DNA of 64,000 nucleotides from NCBI GenBank assembly GCA_002105175.1, contig MCGE01000018.1:770041-834040 (forward strand). The letters are read 5' to 3'. The notes under the pieces were generated by a model. That model worked only from the letters and a program-made list of their open reading frames with translations, was not told where the DNA came from and did not search any database. This document shows, piece by piece, positions 45,311-56,616 of this stretch. The position numbers were made by a program, and so were the translations under genes. Position 1 is the stretch's first letter. Each line of letters begins with the position of its first letter. The DNA is from Absidia repens (Eukaryota; Mucoromycota; Mucoromycetes; Mucorales; Cunninghamellaceae).

Positions 45311-48300
45311 TTAAAGAGGGGAATGCATACCAAGTTTTGTACTAAATTCTAATTTGGATCGTTTCTGGAAGCGAGTGAATTCCTTTTCATCATGTAGTTT
45401 GACAAGTTCTTGTACCGGCACCAGAATTAGAGGAAAAATAAAACCCACAAAGTAAGTATACCAAGGAATTGAGTTCAAATTGAATGGTCCATGAGCCAAA
45501 GACACCGCACAAAAGCAGAACTGAAGAATGATCACTAGCACAAACGCACCTATCCATACCCTGTTTTTGAACGGAAGAAATTCCCGTAATGAATTGGTTC
45601 GATGTAAAAACGTTGCAGACATCCATGCTAAAAGGAGAAGAAAAAATAGGTGTAAGCAGGAAGACTTCTATAAGACATCTCTTTTCAATTTACCAATACA
45701 CCAGACAAAGATCACTAGCATAAAGTTTTGTGCATAAACAATGGCCCATTGCTGTTCACTTGACCAGTGCAGCCATCCACGTTCTCCAAATAATCCAAAA
45801 ACTTGACTAGTTGAAATATCCAGGCTATATACCAATGTCCTATTTTAAAAAAGTATATCAAAGAGCGCCATTAAAAAGTCTGTTTTGTCAAAATCCAGTG
45901 GGTGACTAACGTATACATACATAACAAATATAATCAGACAAATCACCATCAAGAGAATAAACCGCAGAACAAAGTAAACAAAGAAGCGCTTCAAGTCCGT
46001 AAGGTGTTCAATGTTTTTTCCCGGCATAAGGAGCATGATGTTATCCTCCAGAGGTGTAAACAGCATCGAGAGAGTCAGAATGGGAAGAATAATCCAAATT
46101 ATCCATAGTATTTGATATCCGGTCAAGATAGGTGGGAGCACCATGCAGAAAGATAGAAGTTGCATAAAGGTGAGAGCCATGCATGTTCCCAAATAAAAGA
46201 CAAACCCCTAATCACCATGAGAAAAATAGAAAAATAAAAAGGTCAGTATAAAAATATAATTTGTTCCTCTCTCACGTATGGAAACTTACGGTCCTCACAC
46301 ACGTCAACAAACGACGAGCATCTCGAATCAATTGGGTAACAGCATATAGACTTGTTTCATATTGCATAAATAGACCACACGGAAGACTAACCAAGGAAGC
46401 ACCCACAGCCAAAGGTGGTTGTCGCCCGTTCAAGGATAACCTTCCACGACTTTGAGCTCTTGTATGCATAGGTTCCATTCCTATACTGACATCGGCCTAT
46501 TTATTCAGAAAAAAAAAAATAACCCAGCATCAATATAAATGCAGACAAACAAAAAATGGTCACCATCTTTTCAGCTTACGAGTGCAAACGATTCCGTATT
46601 TTTGACATTCAATGCATTTCCAATGCAACAAACGACTTCACCATTTTCTTGAAAGATACGGATCATTTCCTTGATAGCACGAGGAGCGCATTCAGCAAAA
46701 AGCGACACATGGAGAGGAATATCGTCGACATTTTCAAGATGAGGTCGGATCTGATCAATCCCTCGTGGAAGTTGTGCCTTGATATCGTGTGTTTGAATAT
46801 ATCCATTGCCACAATGTTCGTCGTCAGGATTTGAGAGTAAAATGCAACTGTTCCAGTCGGTTTCCAATCCCAGCCGTTCAGCAAACGCTATAAAAAATAA
46901 AGGGGTCAGTAATGAACAAAGAAAAAAACGTAATTCATCGATCGAGGTGTCAATAAAATCTAGCTTGCCTTTTGATTCTCTTTCTGCAGTATGGGAAAAA
47001 TACACAAAACGGATGCCAGCAAGACCCAAATCTTCAATAAAATCAACAACATTCTAATAAAAAAAATATAAGTCGAATTAGTTGAATACATCTCCAATAT
47101 AGACATCAATGCTATGACTACCCTTACTTTTTTTTTTTTTTTTTTTTTTACCTGCTTTGGTTGATGACACATAGCTGCCATACCCAAAAAGATCTGCCCT
47201 TTGACGACTTCTTTGTAAAACGTTTCCTCTTCTTGTTCATCCACTGGTTCGTCGTCTTCAAAAGAATAATCTGTATCACTAAGGCTATCATTATTTGCAC
47301 TGGATTGACTGGTAGTAGTAGTAGTAAGATGATGATCTGGGTGAAGGTTTGCTTCGCCGGTGCTATTGGTAGTACTGCTGCTGTTACTTGATAATGTTCG
47401 TTGATGTTTTCGCTGGCGATTTGGCGGTGACGCAGAAGATGGTGTTGGTGTTGGTGCTGTGACCGATGTCGAAGGTGCTGTTTCATTTGTTTTCTGGTGA
47501 GTTTTTCGTCTAGTCGATGATGCTATGGAGGAGGAGGAGTTGGTATCACTGTTAGAAGTATCGCTACTGCTGCTGCTGCTGCTGCTGCTGCTGGAATCGT
47601 TGCTGGGTGGTTTATATGGCAGGACTACAAATGCACATCCAGGGTCTTCGTTTTCATCGTCGGACGGATTCAAGAATGGAATACGACTCCCGTTGCTTGT
47701 ATTAATAGGTCGATAAGCATACGCGATACATTGCATGTCGTGAATTTCAGCATTTTGAAAAAAATCGTTGATTTTCTTTTCCATCTACTCCCACCACGAT
47801 AAAATAAAAAGGTCGATGAGAATCACCCTTCGTATATAAAATACTAGAACCTTTTTTTTTTTTTTTTTACATACCTTGCTAGACATGGTTTGTAAAGCAC
47901 TTCCATCCCAGTAATCCGAACACTTGTCCAAAACCAGAGCTGGATGACCATCTGTCAGCAATTGATAACTTCCTATTTGTAGTAAAAAAACAAAAAACAA
48001 AACAATATATAAGCATTCTTTACCATTTCTCCTCTCGCCTCTGTTTTCTTTTCTTTTGTATTACCAGAGTTACGTTCTTCAAATACAGTGGACAGAGCGT
48101 TTGGGACTTCAAATGCATAATATTGACTAAATTGGTACCTAGGAGTCATCAGGATATCATGGTAAGGCGCAAAGGTATATATTTCAGCACGACGCACAAA
48201 AGACTGCAGACTTTCTTCCCGGAACCCGATGCATTTCCCGAGTCTACATAAGCAAGCTTGGCGTGCCGGTGCTGTGCGTCCATAGACTTGAAGTTTGGAT

Positions 48301-51300
48301 CGTTTTCGATGATAATCTGTTCGCTTTCGTCCTTGAACCACGCCGCAATTGGTGTTCAGCATAAAGTTCAATCCAACAGGTTTTAGTCGAGGTAGGTATG
48401 ATTCCCAGTCTTCATCTTCAAAGTGAATGCCAAACGGTTCGTCCGAATCTTCTTCCAAATCAAGGTAGCTTGTATCTTCTTCGTTGTTGGGAAACATCAA
48501 CTGTTCAGCAGTAGGAAATGGCTATATATATATATATATATATAAAATAAATCATGTTAATTGCATAACGGCGATAAATACATATGTAGTCCACTTACAT
48601 TGGCAATGGTACCTTCCCTATCCAAGCAGCAAATGACAGTAGTTCCACCCAAAGATTCCAGTAAATTGGTAGACCTTGTTAGCGATAATCGATCCCATTT
48701 ATTCAATAAAGAGACAAACCGATCCCACACAGCGTCTGGACCCCCAAAAAAAGTTAACATCTATCCGTCAATAATCATTTCTTGTCCTTTTTCTACTTAC
48801 TTGGACTAAGTTCCAGATCTTTGGTAGGTGGAGGGGCTTCGGCATCAAATTCATCGACTTCATCGTCGTCTTCATACTCCGTTTTCGAGATCTGTAGGGC
48901 TTCAAACAAAATCAACAATTGCGCATTTCCAAAGCTACGGGCAACTAACCAAAGACTCGGCACACATAAAGGCAGAAGAGGTAGCACGGCCAAAAACGGT
49001 AACCAAAAGACTTGTTCCACTAATTGTTCCAGTCCCATGGTAGCTTCATGATATCTATATTCCTTCAAACCGAAGACAAGTAGGTTGATGACCAGTCCCG
49101 TTCCCAAAACACACCAGATCAGATGACTATATAGCATACGGAAAAGCACACGAGCTTCATTAAATATCACTGTTCGAGGTCGAGTTTGTGTCAGTGCTGT
49201 CCTCATGTTGTCTTCCAAAGGGTTTTCAAGGAGAAGGAATTGATGCCGACCACGACATCCAAGATATTCTTCCATCAATCCAGGAGGAGGAGGAACACCG
49301 AAAAACGACGGTTTGAATGCTTGATCTTCGGCTAGATAATATTCACGTTGATTCAATGGTGGTTCACTATTGCTGTTGTTGTTGATGTTGTTGTTGCATT
49401 TCAGATCGTTCCCACATTCGTCCGCTGTTCCCATCGCGCTGGCTGTACCAGTCGAGGTTGAATTGTTTACAGTGGCCGTAGTTCCAAACCGAAAGGAATT
49501 ACCGTCAGTATGATTGTTTGCACTGAGATCACCAGGTGCCATTGAGTTTTTGTCATAGTGTTGCTGTTGCTGATAGATGTATTTCATTCTCCCAGGTGCT
49601 ACATCCCCATAGATCATTTCCACCACATCGCCTTCCACGAGAAGATTGACAGGAAATATCCGCACGACACCATCCCGGACTACTTTGGCCACCGACATTG
49701 AGGGAATAAAGGGTATCTTGATGTCCTATAAAAACAACAATAACAAATAACCCACAAAGATGAGAATCTTATCTTGAATTTACAATAACAAAAAAACAGA
49801 TGTCAACATCCATCATTGTTTTTTGTTTTACCTGGACCATATTCATGCCACTCCGTTCTAAAGCCGCAATGATGGTGGTAGCACGATCCGTCATTTCATA
49901 ACAGGTCAGCTTTTGTTCACGATAGAATAAGAATCCATTCCATAAAGTCATGGCCAAGATAAGAATGGCTTCCACCAATGCACCGGTGATTCGGTATTGA
50001 TAAGGATCACTTTTCAAATAACCAGCAATATAATATGCCAAACAGGTCATTGCACATACAAAGCTACAAATGTTTTCTGGTCGGTAAATCCAATCCCGGA
50101 TATCTACACACATATATATATAAAAGATCAGCTGTTGTTGCTATAAATCCATTTCCATCCTTTTTTTTTCCTGCATCTTACCAATCTTCTTTTGTATCCT
50201 TTGTCGTTCTTCGTCCAAAATTTGATGAGCAATGGCTAGTAATTTTCTATAAAGGCGGAGCCAGTCGTATTCAATAAATAATAAGGGTGGGTCAGTATCC
50301 GTGGCGAAAATAAAAAAGAACACTTTTTTTTTATTGTTTTGTTTTAACTTACCGAAGAGCTTCATCACTAGAAAGCCCCACGACTGATTGTTGATATGGC
50401 TGTTGCATGCTTTCCCTTCGGCTCCAAGAATGTGAGTGTAAATTGGCCTCCAGTACTCGCTGCGCACGTTTGTTCAGTTTTCTCGGGTAATGTAATGAGT
50501 GTTTCGGGGTGGACTGGCAAGACGATTCCAATGGTGAAGGACACGTGGTGGTATGGTGTTTGTTGTTGTTGTTGCTATTTGTTCGATGTATCCTCTTTTT
50601 CTTTTTATGTGTTGATGTTGATGTTGTAGATCGACCCTTGGCGTTGGCGTGACGATGGTGCGGATGGTTGGTCGAATGTGTGGTGGCATGAGGGTGCTGA
50701 GTTTCGCTTTCATCATCGGCAATCGCATCATAATCTCCATCATCCTCGTCCACATGGTCGTCCTGCTTGCTGTTTTTCGTCAGAGTAGTTCCACCTGCCA
50801 CATTAAAATCGTCCATAGGATCCAATGTAGTGTCAAGATGATTTGCTGCTGCTGCTGCTGAAGCCGCAGCCCGTTCAATATCATTGTCAAACATACTATC
50901 CAACGGATCCTCTTCCTGTTGTTGCTTAAAAAGTCGCGATCCTTGTTGTGATAAACGTGAGAGCATGGGGTGGTCGGAAGATATAATAGAATCACGATGA
51001 TTCATGTCTATGTCGCTTGGATAATAGGAGGGTGATCGTGATGATGGTAGATGAGGTGATTGCTGGTGAGATTGCTGTTGAAGCTCGTGTTGTTCCTGAG
51101 ATTGTTGATTATGATGGTGTTCTGGGCGGTAGCTATGGTGATGGTATTGCGAATCCAGGTGGAGAGGGCGACTACTAGTTGGAGGCACATGGTGGGATAA
51201 ACTGTATGCATAGTCACTTTCCGATTCTTCGTCCCCTGAGCGCAATAAATGATGAGTATGATGATCAAGTCGATGGGCTAAAGAAGCATGGGGTGGTTGA

Positions 51301-51764
51301 TGATGGTGATGATTGGGATGACGAAGACCATTGTGGCCATGGTCAATAACGACTTGAGCTGACACACTAGAGCTTGTTGAGGTACTTGACGCACTGGAAC
51401 GTCTGCCACTAGAAGACGTAGTATGGCCATGAATGGAGGTAGAAGATGAAGAAGACCGCCGTTTGTTCTTTTTCTTTTGTTGTCGATGCTGCTGTCGTTG
51501 TTGCTGTTTTGAAGAGGGCGATAAAGATTGCTGATCTTGCTCCGTGTCTTGAATATCCAATAAAAAGTATGTAGTGTGATCATTGTTTGATATGGCGCTT
51601 GATGATGATTCCGCTGGTTGCTGACTTGTTGGTACTTCAGGGTCTTCCATATTCAAAGTCTCTTTTGCCATTGTAGAAGGAGAAGCCTCCTCCACTTGTC
51701 TATTCATGTAAGCAGCAGAAAATAAAAAGGATGACGGAGAGGAAGAAAAAATTTTCAGTTGCAA
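45311..51764 (-). CDS. TMEM94/ERMA-like P-type ATPase
   Basis: Large P-type-ATPase-fold membrane protein; the animal homolog TMEM94/ERMA is reported as an ER Mg2+ transporter. Fourteen exons (50353-51764, 50182-50246, 49832-50103, 48801-49725, 48599-48735, 48065-48521, 47875-47972, 47152-47784, 46969-47053, 46580-46887, 46290-46496, 45921-46207, 45694-45839, 45311-45627) give up to 1782 residues. About 430 N-terminal residues are disordered (His, Gln, Ser, Asp runs). Two membrane helices follow, then an actuator-like block VVRDGVVRIFPVNLLVEGD, two helices including FLAVLPLLPLCVPSLWLVA, a degenerate phosphorylation site CCLDREGTIANP (canonical DKTGT), a hinge-like IGNALNVKNTESFALADVSI (canonical GDGxND lost) and about six C-terminal helices. 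An exon of about 210 codons (47152-47784) is a Ser/Thr-rich insert. The intron at 46888-46968 is GC-AG. Alternative starts lie at M20 (51707) and MAKETL. Confidence 0.85.
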
Positions 51765-52094
51765 AAAGAAAAAAAAAGTGCTGCAAGAGTTTGAATGAGT
51801 ATTTCAATCACCGACATCTTGCTCTAAAGGGGGTGGCATCAGACAAGGACGATTAGACAAAAAATTGATGCAGCAGGAACCTATATTAACGATACCCAGA
51901 ATAACAATACTTCTCCGGAAAACATTGATTGTTAGATGTGAAATATTGTAATTTGAACAACGATATTATGTTTTGGATCTCCTATGCATCATCCATCGTG
52001 GGTGTGGAGAAGCGGGTGAGGTTGGATGCATATTTGGGCTGATTTTCCATTATATAAATGAAAGATGGCGCGTTGAGCTATTAATGTAAAAGAC

Positions 52095-52870
52095 ACAGTA
52101 GAACCACGATTAGCCCGCTCAAAATAACCATTTTTAGTATGATACCGAGCAAGTCATACTCCTCGCCAAGAACATAAACTATGGATTAGCAATTCCCCAT
52201 TTTGCCCATTAGCATTGCCAGAGAAGATATGTTTACTGGTAAAACGTGGTAAAATCAATATCTTTGTCTTCGAAATACACCCCGCATCAAAACATGCCAC
52301 CAGGGATTTGTCGAATGTATCATGATGGAGACTATTGGAGGGGGGGGGTGCTGAAAAATGATTAACACTGATCTAAAGAGGCAAGTGCAAAAAGGACTCT
52401 AATACACTGTACGGGCAGGAGAAAAACCAGAGGATATCATTTATTGAAGTATAGCAATAAATGTAACGGAAAATGTTAAAAAGGGATTTATTGCACAAGA
52501 CATGAGAGAGACTTATGGGGCATTTGTCGTTGAAGCAAATAAAACAAAACGTATTTTATTCAGATATAAATACAATTATGAACAAACTAACACTAAACTA
52601 CGCTAATGAAGATTCCAAAAAACTAACTAATAGGGGGGGTGGGCTAAATCCTGAAACCAAAATGAAAGGGTTTCCCCGTGCATCTTATATTACCTGTTCT
52701 AAAAACCCTTCTAAGCTAGACCTGAAACTAATTTAAATTGGCCATAACCTCAAAGAAGTTGAATGGTGAAGGAAAAAAAGAAAATGGAAAGAAAGAGAGA
52801 GAGGCAATAAACCAAATGGACAAAAATAAAAATCCACGTGGGCGGTATTTGAAAAATGTTCCTGTGGCGT
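52095..52870. repeat. Interspersed repeat, copy E (longest)
   Basis: Starts near CAGTAGAACCACGATTAGCC; the 5' half (ACCATTTTTAGTATGATACC .. ATTAGCAATTCCCCATTTTG) matches copy A. The core GGGTTTCCCCGTGCATCTTA is at 52678-52697, then TTGAATGGTGAAGG, an A/G tract and CCACGTGGGCGGTATTTGAA. The opening CAGTAGAACC..CGATTA resembles the terminal inverted repeats of pogo-type DNA transposons, but I could not find the matching inverted end, so that resemblance is only suggestive. Confidence 0.72.
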
Positions 52871-53790
52871 CTTGCTGAACTCCAGTTCTAACCATTTCCC
52901 TGATAGGTTTTTTCATTTCAATGGAAAAAGTACAAAAGGAAGATCCAGAAGGCTGTTGTATTGCTCGATATATATTTGTTACACTTAACAGAATAATAAA
53001 TACTGGAATGGGACAGAGATGGGACAGTGGGATGGGATTAGCCTGAGTCTCAATCCCTTGATCCACGAGACTAGTGGGTTAAAATGGGGCGAATTGTCAC
53101 ACCCTTAATCAGATCTACTTGAATCAATTTTCTTTATGGTTTTTTAGTGTGCGCTGTACATATATAAATCATTTATATGCTTTCTTACGAACTGTCAACG
53201 ATCTAGTTTAAGTACATCATTAATGCAAACATTGAGGATATATAAATGAGAAGATGAATTCGTTGGCTACGGAGAGAAAAGCATGAGCTTCCCAAAACAA
53301 ATTTGGTGTTGTGATAATATAAAAAATCGAAAAGACTCACCTTCTGCCATTTAATATTTTATTGTAGCGGTTGCTAGCTGAGCGTAGGAGTTGGGCGGTA
53401 ACACGAGGCAGATTTCATTTTTGATAATCCAAAAGACGAAGACGACGTAGAGGGGTCCGTTTTGATTTGGCAGGTACTTGATGAAAACCAATTTGCATGA
53501 CCAAAAATAACCGTGGCATGCATGCGAGAAGTTCGGATAAATATTTACGAATGATGATATGCTTGTCAGTCGTCAGACCATATTGCAATTTCATAGTGTA
53601 TATATATTTTTCATGATCTTTATCATCAGCCCATAACTTGATTAGTCAGAAGCTGAAGGTTAAGTAGGGCTCAATTTTTTGCTGCGATGAAAATTCTTTA
53701 CATCTTTACACCGCAGTGTAAGTAATTTGCTTACGTGTGTTTCTCTTTTTTTTTGTTAGTAGCAGTGGGATTTTAAAGGCCCGCGGAATT

Positions 53791-53802
53791 GCACGTCATT
53801 GG
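53791..53802. promoter_or_regulatory. Unfolded-protein-response-like element of the PDI gene
   Basis: The minus strand reads CCAATGACGTGC, about 150 bases before the PDI start. It combines a CCAAT box with the TGACGTG core recognised by Hac1/XBP1-type bZIP factors. It fits an ER chaperone gene; direct evidence of function is absent. Confidence 0.4.
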
Positions 53803-53952
53803 ACAAAAGAAAAACTTGGGCGGATATGATTTGCTGATTCGGCTTTTCTTTTTATATCATTCGACTCTTTTTTTCTTTCCTTTTTTCTTCTTCCTTATTT
53901 ATATATATATATATACATACAGATATATAAATATATTACTATATTATATACA

Positions 53953-55317
53953 ATGTCACTCTTCCGCAACATATTCTTCTTGTTGCTGTGTGTCAATGCC
54001 GGATTCTTGGGGTATGATTTCTATAAAGGGGGCCATATCGGTGAAAACCTTGTGGATCACGCACGACAATTGAATGTGGAAACAGTTCAACAACGGTTTC
54101 AACAAGCGGTGGTCACCATCAAGTCTACAACTCCCGAAAGCATCGCTCAACAAGTAAACAATGCGTTTGCTCAACTCAAGGAATTCAATACAGTGGATGA
54201 TGTTTTGGCATATGTACGGGACAAGACAGCAGTGAATGGTGGAAGTGGTGCTGGTGCGATTATGGAAGGTAATGTGCATGTCTTGACGCAATCCAATTTC
54301 AAGACGGTGATGGATGGTAGTCGCCCAGCGCTTGTGGAATTCTATGCTCCCTGGTGTGGCCATTGCAAGAATCTTGCCCCAGTATATGCCGAGCTCGGTG
54401 ACGCGTTTGCACACAGTGATCAAGTCATTATTGCCAAGGTGGATGCGGATGAACACCGGGATCTTGGAGGTGCGTTTGGTGTGCAAGGCTTCCCTACGTT
54501 GAAATGGTTCCCCAAGGGTGTGACGACCAAGGATGGTGTGGAAGACTACAAGGGTGGCCGTGACTTGGACTCGCTTAGTAAGTTTGTCCGGGACCACACT
54601 GGTATTCGACCTCGCGTACGCTCGACCAAATCCGATGTGGTGACCCTGACCACATCCAACTTCCATGACGTGGTGGATGACGCTAAGACTGGAACACTTG
54701 TGGAATTCTATGCTAGCTGGTGTGGCCATTGCAAGAACCTCGCTCCCATTTACGAAAAGGTAGCCTCAGCTTTCGCCAACGAACCTTCCTGCCAGGTGGC
54801 CAAGATCGACGCCGACATTGAACGTGCTATTGGTACTGAATACGATATCTCTGGTTTCCCCACTCTCAAATTTTTCCCTGCCGATGGCGCCGAACCCATT
54901 CCTTATGATGGTGCCCGCAATGAAGCTGGCTTTTTGGAATTCTTGAATCGTCATTGTAAGACCCGACGTGTTGTTGGTGGTGGATTGGATACTGTTGCTG
55001 GACGTATTGCTCAACTCGATGCCCTTGCCCTGGACTTCGTGAAAGCCAAAACTGCCGAAGCTAAGAAGGACATTCAAACCAAAGCGGCTGATTTGGTTGC
55101 CACTGTGGACAACTCGCGTTACGCCAAATACTATGCCAAGCTCATGGAAAAGGTGGTAGATGGTGGTGATGCATTTATTCAAAAGGAAAAGGCCCGTTTG
55201 GACAAGATCATGAAGTCAAACACTGTCACCCCTGCCAAACTGGATGACTTTACTATTCGCCAAAACATCTTGAATGCTTTCGATCCCAAAGCTGAACCTG
55301 TCAAATATGATGAATGA
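53953..55317 (+). CDS. Protein disulfide isomerase with N-terminal extension
   Basis: ER thiol oxidoreductase for disulfide formation. One intronless frame encodes 454 residues, unlike the intron-rich neighbours, and uses C-rich, biased codons typical of high expression. A hydrophobic leader (LFRNIFFLLLCVNAGFLGYD) is followed by about 85 residues of helical sequence (VQQRFQQAVVTIKSTTPES, ..VDDVLAYVRDK) that standard family members lack. Thioredoxin domains a and b carry APWCGHCKN (C135) and ASWCGHCKN (C257), each followed by GFPTLK. A C-terminal Erp29-like helical domain (about 345-440) follows, as in the ERp38/PDI-D class. The protein ends VKYDE, a poor match to HDEL/KDEL. A membrane anchor instead of a cleaved signal is possible. 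TATA and UPR-like elements precede it; AATAAA is at 55461. Confidence 0.95.
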   Translation: MSLFRNIFFLLLCVNAGFLGYDFYKGGHIGENLVDHARQLNVETVQQRFQQAVVTIKSTTPESIAQQVNNAFAQLKEFNTVDDVLAYVRDKTAVNGGSGAGAIMEGNVHVLTQSNFKTVMDGSRPALVEFYAPWCGHCKNLAPVYAELGDAFAHSDQVIIAKVDADEHRDLGGAFGVQGFPTLKWFPKGVTTKDGVEDYKGGRDLDSLSKFVRDHTGIRPRVRSTKSDVVTLTTSNFHDVVDDAKTGTLVEFYASWCGHCKNLAPIYEKVASAFANEPSCQVAKIDADIERAIGTEYDISGFPTLKFFPADGAEPIPYDGARNEAGFLEFLNRHCKTRRVVGGGLDTVAGRIAQLDALALDFVKAKTAEAKKDIQTKAADLVATVDNSRYAKYYAKLMEKVVDGGDAFIQKEKARLDKIMKSNTVTPAKLDDFTIRQNILNAFDPKAEPVKYDE

Positions 55318-55707
55318 TTTGTTCTAATGGTGTTGATAGCTATTTTTTTTTATATATCAGTACTAGTGTATATATACAATCAATGAAATATTAGTTAGTC
55401 GTTTTAGCCTCTTCTCTAGTTTTTTATTTTTATCTTTTATGAAAACATTTCACAATTCACAATAAAAAATCAAATATATTTTAAGACACATGCTCTTTTA
55501 TTTATATGTGTATATATATATGTATGTATGTATTTGACGACAATGGAAGTGTGAACTTGTAAATTAAAGATGCTTGGTAGATGAAATAGCATTGAAGAAA
55601 ATGGGTTTGCTATAAAAAAATTCAGAAGTATATTTTGTGTGTTTCTTGAGAAGAAAAAGTAGGCAAAGTTTGCTCTAAAAAACACATAGTTTATTTGATT
55701 GATGTTG

Positions 55708-55742
<35 letters not shown>

Positions 55743-55966
55743 GGGGAGAGGATGAACTGGGAACTACCGATAAGCTGTGTGGTTGGGATCATATCAAAAG
55801 ACATTGGATTTTTCAGAAAAGAAAAAAGTTTATTATTGAAAAAAAAAAAAAAAGTAAGGAGGGAGGAGGAATTTGGGACAGATATAAACTAAGAAGACTG
55901 ACTGTGTATGTCAGGGGAAGAATGACGGTGCGGGTGAGGGATAACAATGGAGTGAATAAGCTAAAT
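55318..55966. other. Intergenic between convergent PDI and NTF2 genes
   Basis: Contains the PDI polyadenylation region, a TATATGTATGTATGTAT-type microsatellite (55500-55535), about 30 consecutive A at 55710-55739 and A-rich 3' sequence of NTF2. No gene. Confidence 0.65.
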
Positions 55967-56616
55967 CTATGCTCCATAAATCAAACGGAACATATCATTG
56001 AAGACGTAGTAGCTCCCACCTTCAGGCAACAAAAGAAAGTTTTGACTAAACAGCTGAGGGTTTTGTTCTTCATCAACCTATAAGGAGTTGGTTAGTGTAT
56101 CGTCATTTTGGGACATATGTATCTATCTATATACATATGTACTCTCATATGCCTACATTTCCTTCACTTACCGATAGTTGTCCAGAAACAATAACGAGGA
56201 TAGAGCCGTCAAAGACAGAAGGTTGGGCGTCAATGGTAGAGATTCGGTGCATTACTTTTTGGAAAGGAAGATTCTAAATTAAAGATACAACGACAACTAA
56301 GTCATGTATTCTTTACAAAACCTTCCTCACCCCTTCACCGCCCCCCGCTCATATTTTAATCGCATCACTCACCACCAACTTTTCAGTAATACTACCAACG
56401 CCACGGAATTGTTGCCCCTCAAAAGTCAGCATAGATGTGTCGCGCTAGATAGAATAAATCAAAGAGAGCGTGAGTAAAACTAAAATAGAAAACGTATGAA
56501 ACGCTCAGGATGAGAAAATAACTTACGTAGAGTGGATGCAAATCTTTTCTGTTAGTATCAAAAGTTTGGTAGTAGAATTCAACAAAGGATTTGGCAATAT
56601 GGCTGAAATCTGACAT
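55967..56616 (-). CDS. NTF2: Nuclear transport factor 2
   Basis: Dimeric carrier that brings RanGDP into the nucleus at nuclear pores. Four exons (56527-56616, 56373-56444, 56172-56273, 55967-56077) give 124 residues, the usual length. MSDFSHIAKSFVEFYYQTFD starts the cone-shaped fold, followed by RKDLHPLYRDTSMLTFEGQQ, FRGVGSITEKLVNLPFQKV and SILVIVSGQLSVDEEQNPQ. It ends FNDMFRLIYGA. The family's Ran-contacting acidic residues lie in the DEEQNP segment. The introns are short. A C/T-free poly-A stretch separates it from the PDI gene. Confidence 0.97.

Larger units (their letters stand above)
51765..53952. other. Intergenic with repeat copy E and PDI promoter
   Basis: Upstream region of the TMEM94-like gene, then repeat copy E (about 52095-52870), an unremarkable stretch, and the PDI promoter with a TATATATATATATA run at about 53900. 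Confidence 0.6.

Noticed and set aside
46888..47029. Read-through frame through the GC-AG intron as true coding sequence
   Set aside because: The extra 27 residues break the conserved ERESKAFAERLGLET block; splicing gives the better family match.
52095..52140. Pogo/Tigger-type terminal inverted repeat at the start of copy E
   Set aside because: CAGTAGAACC..CGATTA is reminiscent, but no matching inverted end, TA duplication or transposase remnant was found.
53956..54729. 257-residue open frame on the minus strand
   Set aside because: It lies wholly opposite the PDI coding sequence and arises from that gene's codon bias. Its residues are an antisense reflection of the two duplicated thioredoxin segments.
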